Part shown: piece after piece, positions 17,061 through 25,560 of the stretch
Layout of the letters: each line of letters opens with the position of its first letter
Numbering within the stretch: position 1 is the stretch's first letter
Source: Streptomyces phaeolivaceus
GTDB lineage: Bacteria > Actinomycetota > Actinomycetes > Streptomycetales > Streptomycetaceae
NCBI RefSeq assembly: GCF_009184865.1
Contig: NZ_CP045096.1
Span: 7,068,001-7,132,000, forward strand
Length of the DNA: 64,000 nucleotides
Reading direction: 5' to 3'
Notes under the pieces: model-generated
The model's database searches: none
What the model saw: only the letters and a program-made list of their open reading frames with translations
What the model was told of the DNA's origin: nothing
Program-made: the position numbers and the translations under genes

Positions 17061-17921
17061 GTGCGTATCGATCTGCACTGCCACTCCACGGCCTCCGACG
17101 GTACGGACACTCCCGCGGAGCTGGTGCGGAAGGCGGGCGCGGCCGGACTGGACGTCGTCGCGCTGACCGACCACGACACCACGCGCGGGCACGCCGAGGC
17201 GATCGCCGCGCTGCCGGAAGGGCTCACGCTGGTCACCGGCGCCGAGCTGTCGTGCCGCCTCGACGGCGTCAGCATGCATATGCTCGCCTACCTGTTCGAC
17301 CCCGAGGAGCCCGACCTGCTCGCCGAGCGCGAACTGGTCCGGGACGACCGGGTGCCGCGGGCCCGGGGCATGATCGCCAAGCTGAACGACCTGGGCGTAC
17401 CGGTGACCTGGGACCAGGTCGCGCGGATCGCCGGCGACGGTTCCGTGGGTCGCCCGCACGTGGCCACCGCCCTCGTCGAACTCGGCGTCGTACCGACCGT
17501 GGGCGACGCCTTCACCGAGCAGTGGCTCGCGGACGGCGGCCGAGCCTACGTCGAGAAGCACGAGACCGACCCCTTCGAGGCGATCCGGCTGATCAAGGGC
17601 GCCGGCGGTGTCGCCGTCTTCGCCCACCCCGCCGCCGCCAAGCGCGGCCGGACCGTGCCGGAGTCCGCGATCGCCGAGCTGGCCGCCGCCGGGCTCGACG
17701 GCATCGAGGTCGACCACATGGAGCACGACCCGGCGACCCGGGCACGGCTGCGCGGCCTCGCGAAGGAACTGGGGCTGCTCACCACGGGCTCCTCCGACTA
17801 CCACGGCAGCCGCAAGACCTGCGTGCTCGGCGAGTACACGACCGACCCCGAGGTGTACGGGGAGATCACGCGCCGGGCCACCGGAGCGTTTCCCGTCCCG
17901 GGGGCGGGCGGGGTTCGCTAG
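17061..17921 (+). CDS. PHP-domain metal-dependent phosphoesterase
   Basis: A 286-residue PHP protein with metal ligands His6 and His8 (DLHCHS), Asp37-His38-Asp39 (LTDHDT), a conserved Glu in GAELS and late His residues in FAHPAAA and SSDYHG. This arrangement matches the YciV/RNase AM group, which hydrolyses 3',5'-nucleoside bisphosphates and can trim RNA 5' ends. The GTG start at 17061 gives the typical MRIDLHCHS N-terminus. It precedes marC on the same strand. Confidence 0.9.
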   Translation: MRIDLHCHSTASDGTDTPAELVRKAGAAGLDVVALTDHDTTRGHAEAIAALPEGLTLVTGAELSCRLDGVSMHMLAYLFDPEEPDLLAERELVRDDRVPRARGMIAKLNDLGVPVTWDQVARIAGDGSVGRPHVATALVELGVVPTVGDAFTEQWLADGGRAYVEKHETDPFEAIRLIKGAGGVAVFAHPAAAKRGRTVPESAIAELAAAGLDGIEVDHMEHDPATRARLRGLAKELGLLTTGSSDYHGSRKTCVLGEYTTDPEVYGEITRRATGAFPVPGAGGVR

Positions 17922-18059
17922 CCGATCCCCCGGTTTCGTACGGCACCCGGCGGCTGCCGGCTGTGCCCACCCGTTCCGCCCGCGGAACGATTGCCCACAG
18001 TGGTTCTGGACCGTGGGCTGCCCACTCTCTTTCGCTCTTCACTCCCGCAAGGCACCCCT

Positions 18060-18665
18060 GTGTTCGATCTCGCCGTCTTCGGTTCCCTCTTTCTCACCCT
18101 CTTCGTGATCATGGATCCCCCGGGGATCACGCCGATCTTCCTCGGGCTCACCGCCGGGCGGCCCGCGCGCACCCAGAAGCGGATGGCCTTCCAGGCCGTA
18201 TGCGTGGCCGGTGGTGTGATCACCGTCTTCGGGCTGCTCGGGCATCAGATCCTGGCCCATCTGCATGTGTCCGTACCGGCGCTGATGATCGCGGGCGGGC
18301 TGCTGCTTCTGCTGATCGCGCTGGATCTGCTGACCGGCAAGTCGGACGAGCCCACGCAGACGAAGGACGTGAACGTCGCCCTCGTCCCGCTGGGCATGCC
18401 GCTGCTGGCCGGCCCCGGGGCGATCGTGTCCGTGATCCTCGCGGTGCAGAAGGCGGACGGCGTGGCCGGTCAGGTGTCCGTGTGGGCCGCGATCCTGGCC
18501 ATCCACGTCGTGCTGTGGCTGACCATGCGGTACTCGCTGCTGATCATCCGCGTCATCAAGGACGGCGGTGTGGTCCTGGTGACCCGGCTCGCGGGCATGA
18601 TGCTCTCCGCGATCGCCGTCCAGCAGATCATCAACGGTGTCACCCAGGTCGTCCGAGCCGCCTAG
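18060..18665 (+). CDS. MarC-family integral membrane protein
   Basis: A 201-residue protein with about six membrane helices. The N-terminal segment FVIMDPPGITPIFLGLT and the mirrored segment VPLGMPLLAGPGAIVSVI are the two Pro/Gly-rich signatures of the MarC/YhgN family, whose transport role is not established. GTG 18060 follows AAGG with a 7-nt spacer. A perfect palindrome ends the gene at 18699. Confidence 0.88.
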   Translation: MFDLAVFGSLFLTLFVIMDPPGITPIFLGLTAGRPARTQKRMAFQAVCVAGGVITVFGLLGHQILAHLHVSVPALMIAGGLLLLLIALDLLTGKSDEPTQTKDVNVALVPLGMPLLAGPGAIVSVILAVQKADGVAGQVSVWAAILAIHVVLWLTMRYSLLIIRVIKDGGVVLVTRLAGMMLSAIAVQQIINGVTQVVRAA

Positions 18666-18698
18666 CTCACCCGGACATCCGGCTCACCCGGACGTAAC

Positions 18699-18734
18699 AG
18701 AGCCCCGTACGGCATCGATGCCGTACGGGGCTCT
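18699..18734. terminator. Perfect 36-bp palindrome, bidirectional terminator
   Basis: AGAGCCCCGTACGGCATC pairs with its own complement immediately following, with no unpaired bases. It sits between the convergent marC gene and the small gene at 18757 and is likely to end transcription from both sides. Confidence 0.8.
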
Positions 18735-18756
18735 GAAGTGTGAACGGATCCGCGTA

Positions 18757-18909
18757 CTACGAGGCGGTCACGTCGGCCGGGCGGATCCAGAGGCGCTGCC
18801 CGATGGCGGCGGCCTGCTGCACGATCCGGTTGACGGAGGCGGCATCCACGACGGTGCTGTCCACGGGCGTGCCGCTGACATCGTCGAGTCGCAGGATTTC
18901 GAAGCGCAA
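18757..18909 (-). CDS. Small conserved actinobacterial protein (50 residues)
   Basis: A 50-residue protein beginning MRFEILRLDDVSGTPVDSTV and ending WIRPADVTAS. It resembles a widespread Streptomyces small protein of unknown function with the core VVDAASVNRIVQQAAAIGQR. The TTG at 18909 is preceded by AGGGAG with a 6-nt spacer and gives the conserved start; an ATG further upstream would overlap its own ribosome site. The gene faces an A/T-rich promoter region. Confidence 0.65.
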   Translation of the reverse strand: MRFEILRLDDVSGTPVDSTVVDAASVNRIVQQAAAIGQRLWIRPADVTAS

Positions 18910-19019
18910 GGGCTTCTCCCTTCGTCTGGTCATCCTCCTGAGGAGAACTACTGGTGCTGGTTCACGGGTCATCGGTGCCCGTGTTCCATACGGAGTCAAC
19001 GGTATGCGTGTTACAAACA

Positions 19020-19036
19020 TTCCTTACGCTAAGGAA
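19020..19036. promoter_or_regulatory. Inverted repeat in an A/T-rich divergent promoter region
   Basis: TTCCTTA-cgc-TAAGGAA is a perfect 7-bp inverted repeat within about 100 bp (18985-19060) that is far richer in A/T than the rest of the window. It lies between the divergent 50-residue protein gene and the NYN gene and is a candidate operator. Confidence 0.45.
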
Positions 19037-19155
19037 AATTTTCGAGAAGCTAATTACTAGCTGGTAAGTGGTGTGGGGGGTATGTCTACCCGCAGGCAAG
19101 AAGACTGATTGGGACCGGTTGTGTTCGCAGCGTGACCGCCGGGACAATGGAAGCA

Positions 19156-20052
19156 ATGAACGACGACCTCACGGCGCTCGGCGCCCGCATCGACCGTACG
19201 AACGAGCTGCTGCACCGCATGCTCGCCGAGGTGGCGAAGACACCCTCGACACACGCGATCTTCGTCGATGCGGGCTATCTGTACGCGGCCGCGGGGCGGC
19301 TCGTCGCCGGAACGGAGGACCGGCGGTCCTTCGACCTGGACGCGGAGGGACTGATCGACGCCCTGATCGACAAGGCGCGCACGATCTTCGCGGACAGCCG
19401 GCTGCTGAGGGTCTACTGGTACGACGGGGCCCGCCGCCGCATCCACACGGCGGAGCAGCAGTCGATCGCCGAGCTGCCGGACGTGAAGGTGCGGCTCGGC
19501 AACCTCAACGCCAACAACCAGCAGAAGGGCGTCGACTCCCTCATCCGCACCGATCTGGAGTCGCTGGCCCGGCATCGCGCGATCAGCGACGCGGCCCTCA
19601 TCGGCGGCGACGAGGACCTGGTCTCGGCGGTCGAGGCCGCGCAGGGGTACGGGGCGCGGGTCCATCTGTGGGGCATCGAGGCGCCCGAGGGCCGCAACCA
19701 GGCGGAGCCGCTGCTGTGGGAGGTCGACAGCCAGCGGACCTTCGACCTGGACTTCTTCAAGCCGTATGTGTCACGGCGGACCGCCGCCACCTACGACGCC
19801 CCCACCGGCGCCCGCCCCACCCGCGAGGACGTCCGCTTCGTAGGCGCCCAGATCGCCGCGAAGTGGCTCGCCTCCCGGGGCCGGGAGACCTTGCAGGAAC
19901 TGCTCCACGGCCACCCGTACCTGCCCGGCTCGGTCGACCAGGACCTGCTCGTCGAGGCGGAGGGGCTGCTCCAGTACTCGCTGCGCGGGCAGGCGGACCT
20001 CAGACGGGCACTGCGGGACGGCTTCTGGGAGCACTTGCGGGCGCAGTACTAG
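19156..20052 (+). CDS. NYN-domain (PIN-like) RNase-like protein
   Basis: A 298-residue protein. After a short N-terminal helix comes a NYN/PIN-like fold: first acidic residue in AIFVDAGYLYA, then KGVDSLIRTDL and ALIGGDEDLVSAVEAA, the spaced acidic residues that bind metal in this nuclease superfamily. A C-terminal OST-HTH-like or helical region of about 80 residues follows. The family acts on RNA; the target is unknown. ATG 19156 is chosen over in-frame ATG 19147 and upstream GTG; the 5' end is uncertain. Confidence 0.8.
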   Translation: MNDDLTALGARIDRTNELLHRMLAEVAKTPSTHAIFVDAGYLYAAAGRLVAGTEDRRSFDLDAEGLIDALIDKARTIFADSRLLRVYWYDGARRRIHTAEQQSIAELPDVKVRLGNLNANNQQKGVDSLIRTDLESLARHRAISDAALIGGDEDLVSAVEAAQGYGARVHLWGIEAPEGRNQAEPLLWEVDSQRTFDLDFFKPYVSRRTAATYDAPTGARPTREDVRFVGAQIAAKWLASRGRETLQELLHGHPYLPGSVDQDLLVEAEGLLQYSLRGQADLRRALRDGFWEHLRAQY

Positions 20053-20078
20053 GGGCTCGCCCTGCCCGGCTGCTGGGC

Positions 20079-20957
20079 TCAGCGGGTGGTGATCCCGTCC
20101 CAGAATCCGATGAGGGCGTCCGCCGTCGCCTTCGGCTGATCGGTGTTGGGGGAGTGCTCGGCGTCGCGGACGACGGTGCGACGGGCGTTCAGCCGTACGG
20201 CCATGTCGTCGAGGAGCGGGATCGGCCAGGTGTCGTCGCGTTCGCCGGACAGGACGTGCTGGGGCAGGTCCACGGCGGCGAGTTCGGCGACGCGGTCGGG
20301 TTCCGAGCAGAGCTGGCGGCCCGTGGCGATCAGTTGGGCGGGGCTGGTGGCGAGCCAGCGGCGGCGCAGGTCGTCGCGGTCGTCCAGCCCTTCGTCGAGG
20401 GCGCCCGTCTCGGTCTCCTCGGGCTCCGGCGCGTCCATCGCCTGGATGGCGTCCCACACCTGCGCCATGTCCATCACGGCGAGGGCGTCCCGCAACAGCT
20501 TCACGCGCTCCTGCTGGCCGGCCGAGATCTGGGCGGGCCCCGAGGCCATGAGGGTGAGCGAGGCGAAGGGGGAGGCGTCCAGCAGCAGGGCGGCGCGGGA
20601 GATCTGGCCGCCGAGGGAGTGACCGACGAGATGCAGCGGACCACCGTCGCTCACGGCCTCCGCCTGGGCGAGCAGATCCTTTGCCAACTCGGCCTGTGCG
20701 TAAGGCGCTTCGTCGTCCTCCGCCCCCGGGCTCTCGTACTGCCCCCGCCCGTCCACCGCCACCGACCGATAGCCCGCCTCCGCCAACGGCTCGTGCAACG
20801 CGATGAAGTCCTCCTTGCTCCCGGTGAACCCCGGCACGAGCAGGACGGTCCCCTTCACCGCCGTGCCCGCCTCGATCACGGCGAACTCCCCGCGGGGGGT
20901 ACGCAGACGATGTGCACGGGCGCCGGGCGGCGGTGTGAAGGTAGGGGGACGACTCAT
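20079..20957 (-). CDS. Alpha/beta hydrolase
   Basis: A 292-residue hydrolase with the nucleophile elbow GHSLGG, an oxyanion segment LLVPGFTGSKEDF, an acid residue region HVLSGERDDTWP and a late catalytic His in AEHSPNTDQP. The product is cytoplasmic, with no signal peptide. ATG 20957 gives the shortest full domain; there is no clear Shine-Dalgarno. Substrate unknown. Confidence 0.85.
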   Translation of the reverse strand: MSRPPTFTPPPGARAHRLRTPRGEFAVIEAGTAVKGTVLLVPGFTGSKEDFIALHEPLAEAGYRSVAVDGRGQYESPGAEDDEAPYAQAELAKDLLAQAEAVSDGGPLHLVGHSLGGQISRAALLLDASPFASLTLMASGPAQISAGQQERVKLLRDALAVMDMAQVWDAIQAMDAPEPEETETGALDEGLDDRDDLRRRWLATSPAQLIATGRQLCSEPDRVAELAAVDLPQHVLSGERDDTWPIPLLDDMAVRLNARRTVVRDAEHSPNTDQPKATADALIGFWDGITTR

Positions 20958-21011
20958 GGGTGGAGGGTAACCGGCCACGGCCCCGGACGACCGTCCCACC
21001 CCTGCGTCCGG

Positions 21012-21204
21012 GTGGGGCGCGCTTTCGGGTGCGGGTCCGGTGGGGCTTCTCGCGCAGTTCCCCGCGCCCCTCAAGGGCCTCCGGCCCTTGGGCGCAGACC
21101 GGCCCTTCGGCCCGAAGAGCACGGGGCGCAGCCCCGGCTCTTCAGGGGCGCGGGGAACTGCGCGACCAGCCCCCACCGGACCCGCACCCGAAAGCGCACC
21201 CCCC
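21012..21204. repeat. Long inverted repeat made of two dispersed-repeat copies (3 and 4)
   Basis: Arms of about 60 bp (21012-21071 and 21144-21204) are near-perfect inverse copies; each contains the core CGCGCAGTTCCCCGCGCCCC also found singly at 8837, 16883 and 26801. The 72-bp centre holds a further small hairpin AAGGGCC-tcc-GGCCCTT. It occupies most of the 400-bp gap 20958-21357, in which I see no gene, upstream of the hydrolase and downstream of the helicase gene. Confidence 0.8.
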
Positions 21205-21357
21205 GCGCGGAGCGCGAAAGCGGGTCGAAGGGCGCAGCCCCTGGGGATGGGATGGGACGGGTAGGGGCGGCGGAAGCGAGAAGCCCTGGAAACGCCGAAG
21301 GCCCGGCCCCCCGAAGGGAAACCGGACCTTCTACTCGGCAGCTACGGCAGAACCGCC

Positions 21358-23943
21358 TCAGCCCTCCGTGCCCTCCACGGCGGCCACAGCCTTCCGCACA
21401 CGCCGCCGAGGCGCCGGAGCCTCAGCCCCACCGTCCTCGACGACAGCCGGAGCCGCGGCCTTCCGCGTACGACGAGGCTTAGTGGCCTGCTCCTCCGTAG
21501 GCTGAGCAGGAACCACCCCCTCACCCGTCGCGGTCACGGTCGCCGCGGCCTTCCGCGTACGACGACGCGGCGCAGGAGCCTCGACCTCGACGCCGGCCTC
21601 GTCCACGGCAACGGCGGCTTCGGCCACCTTGCGTGTACGACGCCGGGGCTTGGCCGGTGCCTCCTCGGCAACGGCTTCCTCGACCACGGTCTCGACGGGC
21701 GCGGTCTCGACGGGCGCCGCGACCTTACGCGTACGGCGGCGCGGCGCGGCGGCAACCTCGGCGGTCGCCCCCTCGGCCGTGTCGACCGCGGCCACGGCGG
21801 CCTCCGCGGTCTTGCGGGTCCGACGACGCGGCGCGGGCGCGGCCTCCTCGGCGACAGCCTCCACCACGCTCTCGGCGGCCTCCGCCACACTCTTGCGAGC
21901 CCGACGGCGCGTCTTGGGCGCCTCGACGGCGTCGACGGCGGCCTCGGCCGCACCGTCCGTCGTCTCGACGACGGCCTCGGCGCTCTCCGCGGCCTTCCGG
22001 GTCCGGCGCCGGGGCTTGGCCGGTGCCTCCTCGGCCACGGCCTCCTCGACCACGGTCTCGACGGGCGCGGCCGCGACGGGCGCCGCGACCTTCCGCGTAC
22101 GACGACGCGGCTTGGCCGGAGCCTCGGCGGTGTCGAGCGAGGCTTCCGCGCTCGGCGCCACCTCGGCGACGGCGGCAGCCTCGACGGCTTCCACGGCCGC
22201 CGCGGCGTCCACGGACTTGCGGGTCCGACGGCGACGCGGCTTCGGCGCCTCCTCGGCCGACTCGACGGGCGTACCCGCAGTCGTACCGGCGACGGTCCCG
22301 ACCACGGCCTCGGCCCGCTCGATCGGCGTGCTCTCGACCGTCTCGGCAGTCTCGGCCGTCTCGACAGCGGCCTCGGCGGCGGGGTTCGCCCCGACCCGGG
22401 TGCGACGACGACGGCGAGGCGTACGGGGCTCGGACTCGACCGAGTCGCCACCCGGCGTCTGCACGGACGGCGCGGACGCGGGCGCCGACGGCTCGGTGAC
22501 CGTCGCGGCTTCCGGGGCGACGCCGTCGAGCGTGGCGCCACCGCGCGTACGGCGGCGACGACGCGGCGTACGCGCCGGGCGCTCACGCTCACGCTCGCGC
22601 TCGGCGGCGGGCGCCGGGCCGGAGGAACGGCCGCCACGACCGCGCGGACCGCGCCCGCCCGGCTCGCCGAGGTCTTCCAGCTCCTCGGCCTCCAGACCGG
22701 CCCGGGTGCGCTCGGAGCGCGGCAGGACACCCTTGGTGCCCGCCGGGATGCTCAGCTCCTCGAAGAGGTGCGGGGAGGTGGAGTACGTCTCCGGCGGGTC
22801 GTTGAACCCGAGGTCCAGCGCCTTGTTGATGAGCTGCCAGCGCGGGATGTCGTCCCAGTCGACGAGGGTGATCGCGATGCCCTTGGCACCCGCGCGGCCC
22901 GTACGGCCGATGCGGTGCAGGTACGTCTTCTCGTCCTCGGGGGACTGGTAGTTGATGACGTGGGTGACACCCTCGACATCGATGCCTCGGGCGGCGACGT
23001 CGGTGCAGACGAGGACGTCCACCTTGCCGTTGCGGAAGGCGCGCAGCGCCTGCTCGCGGGCGCCCTGGCCGAGGTCGCCGTGGACCGCGCCGGAGGCGAA
23101 GCCCCGCTGCTTGAGCTGGTCGGCGAGGTCGGCGGCGGTGCGCTTGGTACGGCAGAAGACCATGGCCAGTCCCCGGCCGTCGGCCTGCAGTATGCGCGCG
23201 ACCAGCTCGGGCTTGTCCATGTTGTGCGCGCGGTAGATGTGCTGCGAGGTGTTGCGGACCGTCGCGCCCTCGTCGTCCGGGGCCGTGGCACGGATGTGCG
23301 TCGGCTGGGACATGTAACGGCGGGCGAGACCGATGACCGCGCCCGGCATGGTCGCCGAGAACAGCATCGTCTGGCGGCGGGCCGGAAGCATGTTGATGAT
23401 CTTCTCGACGTCGGGCAGGAAGCCCAGGTCGAGCATCTCGTCGGCCTCGTCGAGGACCAGGCACTTGACGTGCTTCAGGTTCAGCTTCTTCTGGCCCGCG
23501 AGGTCGAGGAGCCGCCCGGGGGTGCCGATGACGACGTCCACGCCCTTCTTGAGGGCCTCGACCTGGGGCTCGTAGGCACGGCCGCCGTAGATGGCGGTGA
23601 CGCGGACGTTGCGCACCTTGCCGGCGGTCAGCAGGTCGTTGGTGACCTGGGTGCACAGCTCTCGGGTCGGGACGACGACGAGCGCCTGCGGGGAGTCGAC
23701 CAGGTCCTCTGGCTTGGCACGCCCGGCCTCGACATCGGCGGGGACGACCACGCGCTCGAGCAGCGGGAGGCCGAAGCCCAGCGTCTTGCCGGTACCGGTC
23801 TTGGCCTGGCCGATGACGTCGGTGCCGGTGAGGGCGACCGGGAGGGTCATCTCCTGGATGGGGAAGGGGTTGACGATGCCGACGGCCTCAAGGGCCTCGG
23901 CCGTCTCGGGAAAGATCCCGAGATCTCGGAAAGTCGTAGTCAG
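21358..23943 (-). CDS. DEAD-box RNA helicase with long basic repeat tail
   Basis: An 861-residue protein. The helicase core covers about residues 1-430: Q-motif region FPIQEMTLPVAL, AKTGTGKT (47-54), PTRELC (92-97), DEAD (165-168), SAT (196-198), ARGID and HRIGRTGR. The remaining 430 residues are an Ala/Glu-rich tail with twelve spaced basic patches of the PRRRTRK type, unlike the short tails of most RhlE/CshA helicases and similar in style to histone H1-like tails. The natural N-terminus LTTTFRDLGIF begins at a CTG (23941-23943) with GAGG 7 nt upstream; the first ATG upstream (24042) would add 33 unrelated-looking residues. It corresponds by position to mycobacterial rhlE. Confidence 0.88.
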   Translation of the reverse strand: MTTTFRDLGIFPETAEALEAVGIVNPFPIQEMTLPVALTGTDVIGQAKTGTGKTLGFGLPLLERVVVPADVEAGRAKPEDLVDSPQALVVVPTRELCTQVTNDLLTAGKVRNVRVTAIYGGRAYEPQVEALKKGVDVVIGTPGRLLDLAGQKKLNLKHVKCLVLDEADEMLDLGFLPDVEKIINMLPARRQTMLFSATMPGAVIGLARRYMSQPTHIRATAPDDEGATVRNTSQHIYRAHNMDKPELVARILQADGRGLAMVFCRTKRTAADLADQLKQRGFASGAVHGDLGQGAREQALRAFRNGKVDVLVCTDVAARGIDVEGVTHVINYQSPEDEKTYLHRIGRTGRAGAKGIAITLVDWDDIPRWQLINKALDLGFNDPPETYSTSPHLFEELSIPAGTKGVLPRSERTRAGLEAEELEDLGEPGGRGPRGRGGRSSGPAPAAERERERERPARTPRRRRRTRGGATLDGVAPEAATVTEPSAPASAPSVQTPGGDSVESEPRTPRRRRRTRVGANPAAEAAVETAETAETVESTPIERAEAVVGTVAGTTAGTPVESAEEAPKPRRRRTRKSVDAAAAVEAVEAAAVAEVAPSAEASLDTAEAPAKPRRRTRKVAAPVAAAPVETVVEEAVAEEAPAKPRRRTRKAAESAEAVVETTDGAAEAAVDAVEAPKTRRRARKSVAEAAESVVEAVAEEAAPAPRRRTRKTAEAAVAAVDTAEGATAEVAAAPRRRTRKVAAPVETAPVETVVEEAVAEEAPAKPRRRTRKVAEAAVAVDEAGVEVEAPAPRRRTRKAAATVTATGEGVVPAQPTEEQATKPRRTRKAAAPAVVEDGGAEAPAPRRRVRKAVAAVEGTEG

Positions 23944-24394
23944 GGTGCTGCCTCTTCTGTGTACGCGGTGTGAGGCGAGCGCGGGGGTCGTGTCGGACCG
24001 TGCCGGGGACGTCGGCCGCCTCACGGGCGGGCCGTGTGGCACGGGACCACTGCCGACGCTCTAGCGCTCATACCGCTGAGGGGTTCCCTCCGGACGCCGT
24101 ACGCGGAGTGCCGTACGGAAAAGGAGGGCTGTCGGGTCGGAGCCGATCGGGCCACCGACCGGGCATCCTCATGCGTGCGGCCTGTCGAGATACGGTCGAG
24201 CGATCGAACTACGTCCGAACTATGTCGACGTACCAGCAGGCGCATTACCACCATACCCCGGAATCGCGCATATGCGATGGCCGATTTGGTCACGTAGTCG
24301 TCGTCACATCGAATCACGCGCCGATTCGTGCGCCGGGGGCGCACTGCGTGACCAGGCCCTTCCGCGTTGCGCGAAGCGGGCTATTGTGCGCTTC
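23944..24394. other. Divergent intergenic region without gene
   Basis: The 451 bp between the divergent helicase and ferritin-like genes contain no convincing gene. It is relatively A/T-rich at 24180-24310 and contains the 8-bp palindrome GCATATGC near 24268. Promoters for both neighbours should lie here. Confidence 0.5.
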
Positions 24395-25159
24395 ATGACC
24401 ACGTCTGACAAGCCTGAGAACGCCACCGGCGGCGAGTCCGCCGCCGACGACACCGCCGAGGTCACCGGGATCGCCGCCCAGGACTGGGACCGGGCCTCCG
24501 CCGACCCGCAGTACCGCGCGGCGGTGGTGGATCTGCTGGGGGCGCTGGCGTACGGGGAGCTGGCGGCGTTCGAACGGCTCGCGGAGGACGCGAAGCTGGC
24601 GCCGACCCTCGTCGACAAGGCGGAGCTGGCGAAGATGGCGGCGGCCGAGTTCCACCACTTCGAGAGGCTCGCCGGTCGGCTCACCGAGATCGGCGAGGAG
24701 CCGACGCGGGCCATGGAGCCGTTCGTCGACGCGCTCGACGGCTTCCACAAGCAGACCGCGCCGTCGGACTGGTTGGAGGGACTCGTCAAGGCGTATGTCG
24801 GCGACTCGATCGCCAGCGACTTCTACCGAGAGGTCGCGGCGCACCTCGACTCGGACACCCGCGGGCTGGTGCTCGCCGTGCTCGACGACACGGGGCACGC
24901 CGGGTTCGCCGTGGAGAAGGTGCGTGCCGCGATCGACGAGGACCCGCGCGTGGGCGGCCGACTGGCGCTGTGGGCGCGGCGGTTGATGGGGGAGGCGCTG
25001 TCGCAGTCGCAGCGGGTGGTGGCCGACCGGGACGCCCTGTCCACGATGCTCGTGGGCGGTGTCGCCGACGGCTTCGATCTGGCCGAGGTGGGGCGGATGT
25101 TCTCGCGGATCACCGAGGCGCACACCAAGCGGATGGCCGCGCTGGGCCTCGCGGCGTGA
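24395..25159 (+). CDS. Ferritin-like fold protein
   Basis: A 254-residue all-helical protein. The pairs ELAAFERL and EFHHFERL (E-x-x-H type) in the first half are the metal-binding signature of ferritin-like four-helix bundles, and a matching second pair region follows (GHAGFAVEKV, ITEAHTKRM). It resembles the Rv3210c family and tRNA-hydroxylase MiaE-like proteins in fold; its reaction is unknown. TATTGT lies 7 nt before the ATG and no Shine-Dalgarno is seen, so it may be leaderless. Confidence 0.8.
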   Translation: MTTSDKPENATGGESAADDTAEVTGIAAQDWDRASADPQYRAAVVDLLGALAYGELAAFERLAEDAKLAPTLVDKAELAKMAAAEFHHFERLAGRLTEIGEEPTRAMEPFVDALDGFHKQTAPSDWLEGLVKAYVGDSIASDFYREVAAHLDSDTRGLVLAVLDDTGHAGFAVEKVRAAIDEDPRVGGRLALWARRLMGEALSQSQRVVADRDALSTMLVGGVADGFDLAEVGRMFSRITEAHTKRMAALGLAA

Positions 25160-25173
25160 GCGGGGGCTCCTAT

Positions 25174-25357
25174 GCCCTGTCGTTTGGATCACGCCGGCTT
25201 CGGGCCACGGTGCCTGGTGACCGCCGGTGAGCGGGGCCTGGTGCGTGCGGCTGCAAGGCGGAGGAGGGCGTCGACGCGGAGCGTCGGCGACTGACGACAA
25301 CGCGGCAGATGCGCGTGCCACGCCCCGCGGCCCAGGCGTGAGCCAAACGACAGGCCC
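25174..25357. mobile_element. MITE-like element with imperfect terminal inverted repeats
   Basis: CCTGTCGTTTGGATCACGCC (25176-25195) is matched in inverse at 25335-25354 with one mismatch. The approximately 180 bp between have no reading frame of interest. From memory this sequence type recurs in Streptomyces genomes as a non-coding repeat. It begins 15 bp after the ferritin-like gene and abuts the IS701-family insertion. Confidence 0.65.
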
Positions 25358-25560
25358 TAGTACTGCAACCGCATCTGCGGGTTGTGGCCTCGGCGTTTGT
25401 AGTGGGAGCGGCGGGCACGGGCCTGGCTGCGTCGTCGGAAGCGTGACCAGTGCAGATGATGGTCGTTGCTGTGGTGGCGGGGCGTGACGATGATGTGGCC
25501 GATCAGTCGGCGGATCTCCGGGACGCTGAGGGGTATGAGGTCTTGCTCGTCGTCCGCTCC
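25357..25560 (-). pseudogene. Transposase C-terminal segment in the -1 frame
   Basis: Codons reading DEQDLIPLSVPEIRRLI through SHYKRRGHNPQMRLQY form the usual C-terminus of IS701 transposases, but they are one base out of phase with the main frame. The last codon TAC spans the IS end, and the stop TAG is made entirely by the flanking CTAG target duplication (25357-25359 on the minus strand). Confidence 0.8.

Noticed and set aside
24021..24344. 107-codon minus-strand frame in the helicase/ferritin intergenic region
   Set aside because: No ribosome site, no family resemblance and basic composition; it covers the promoter region of two divergent genes.
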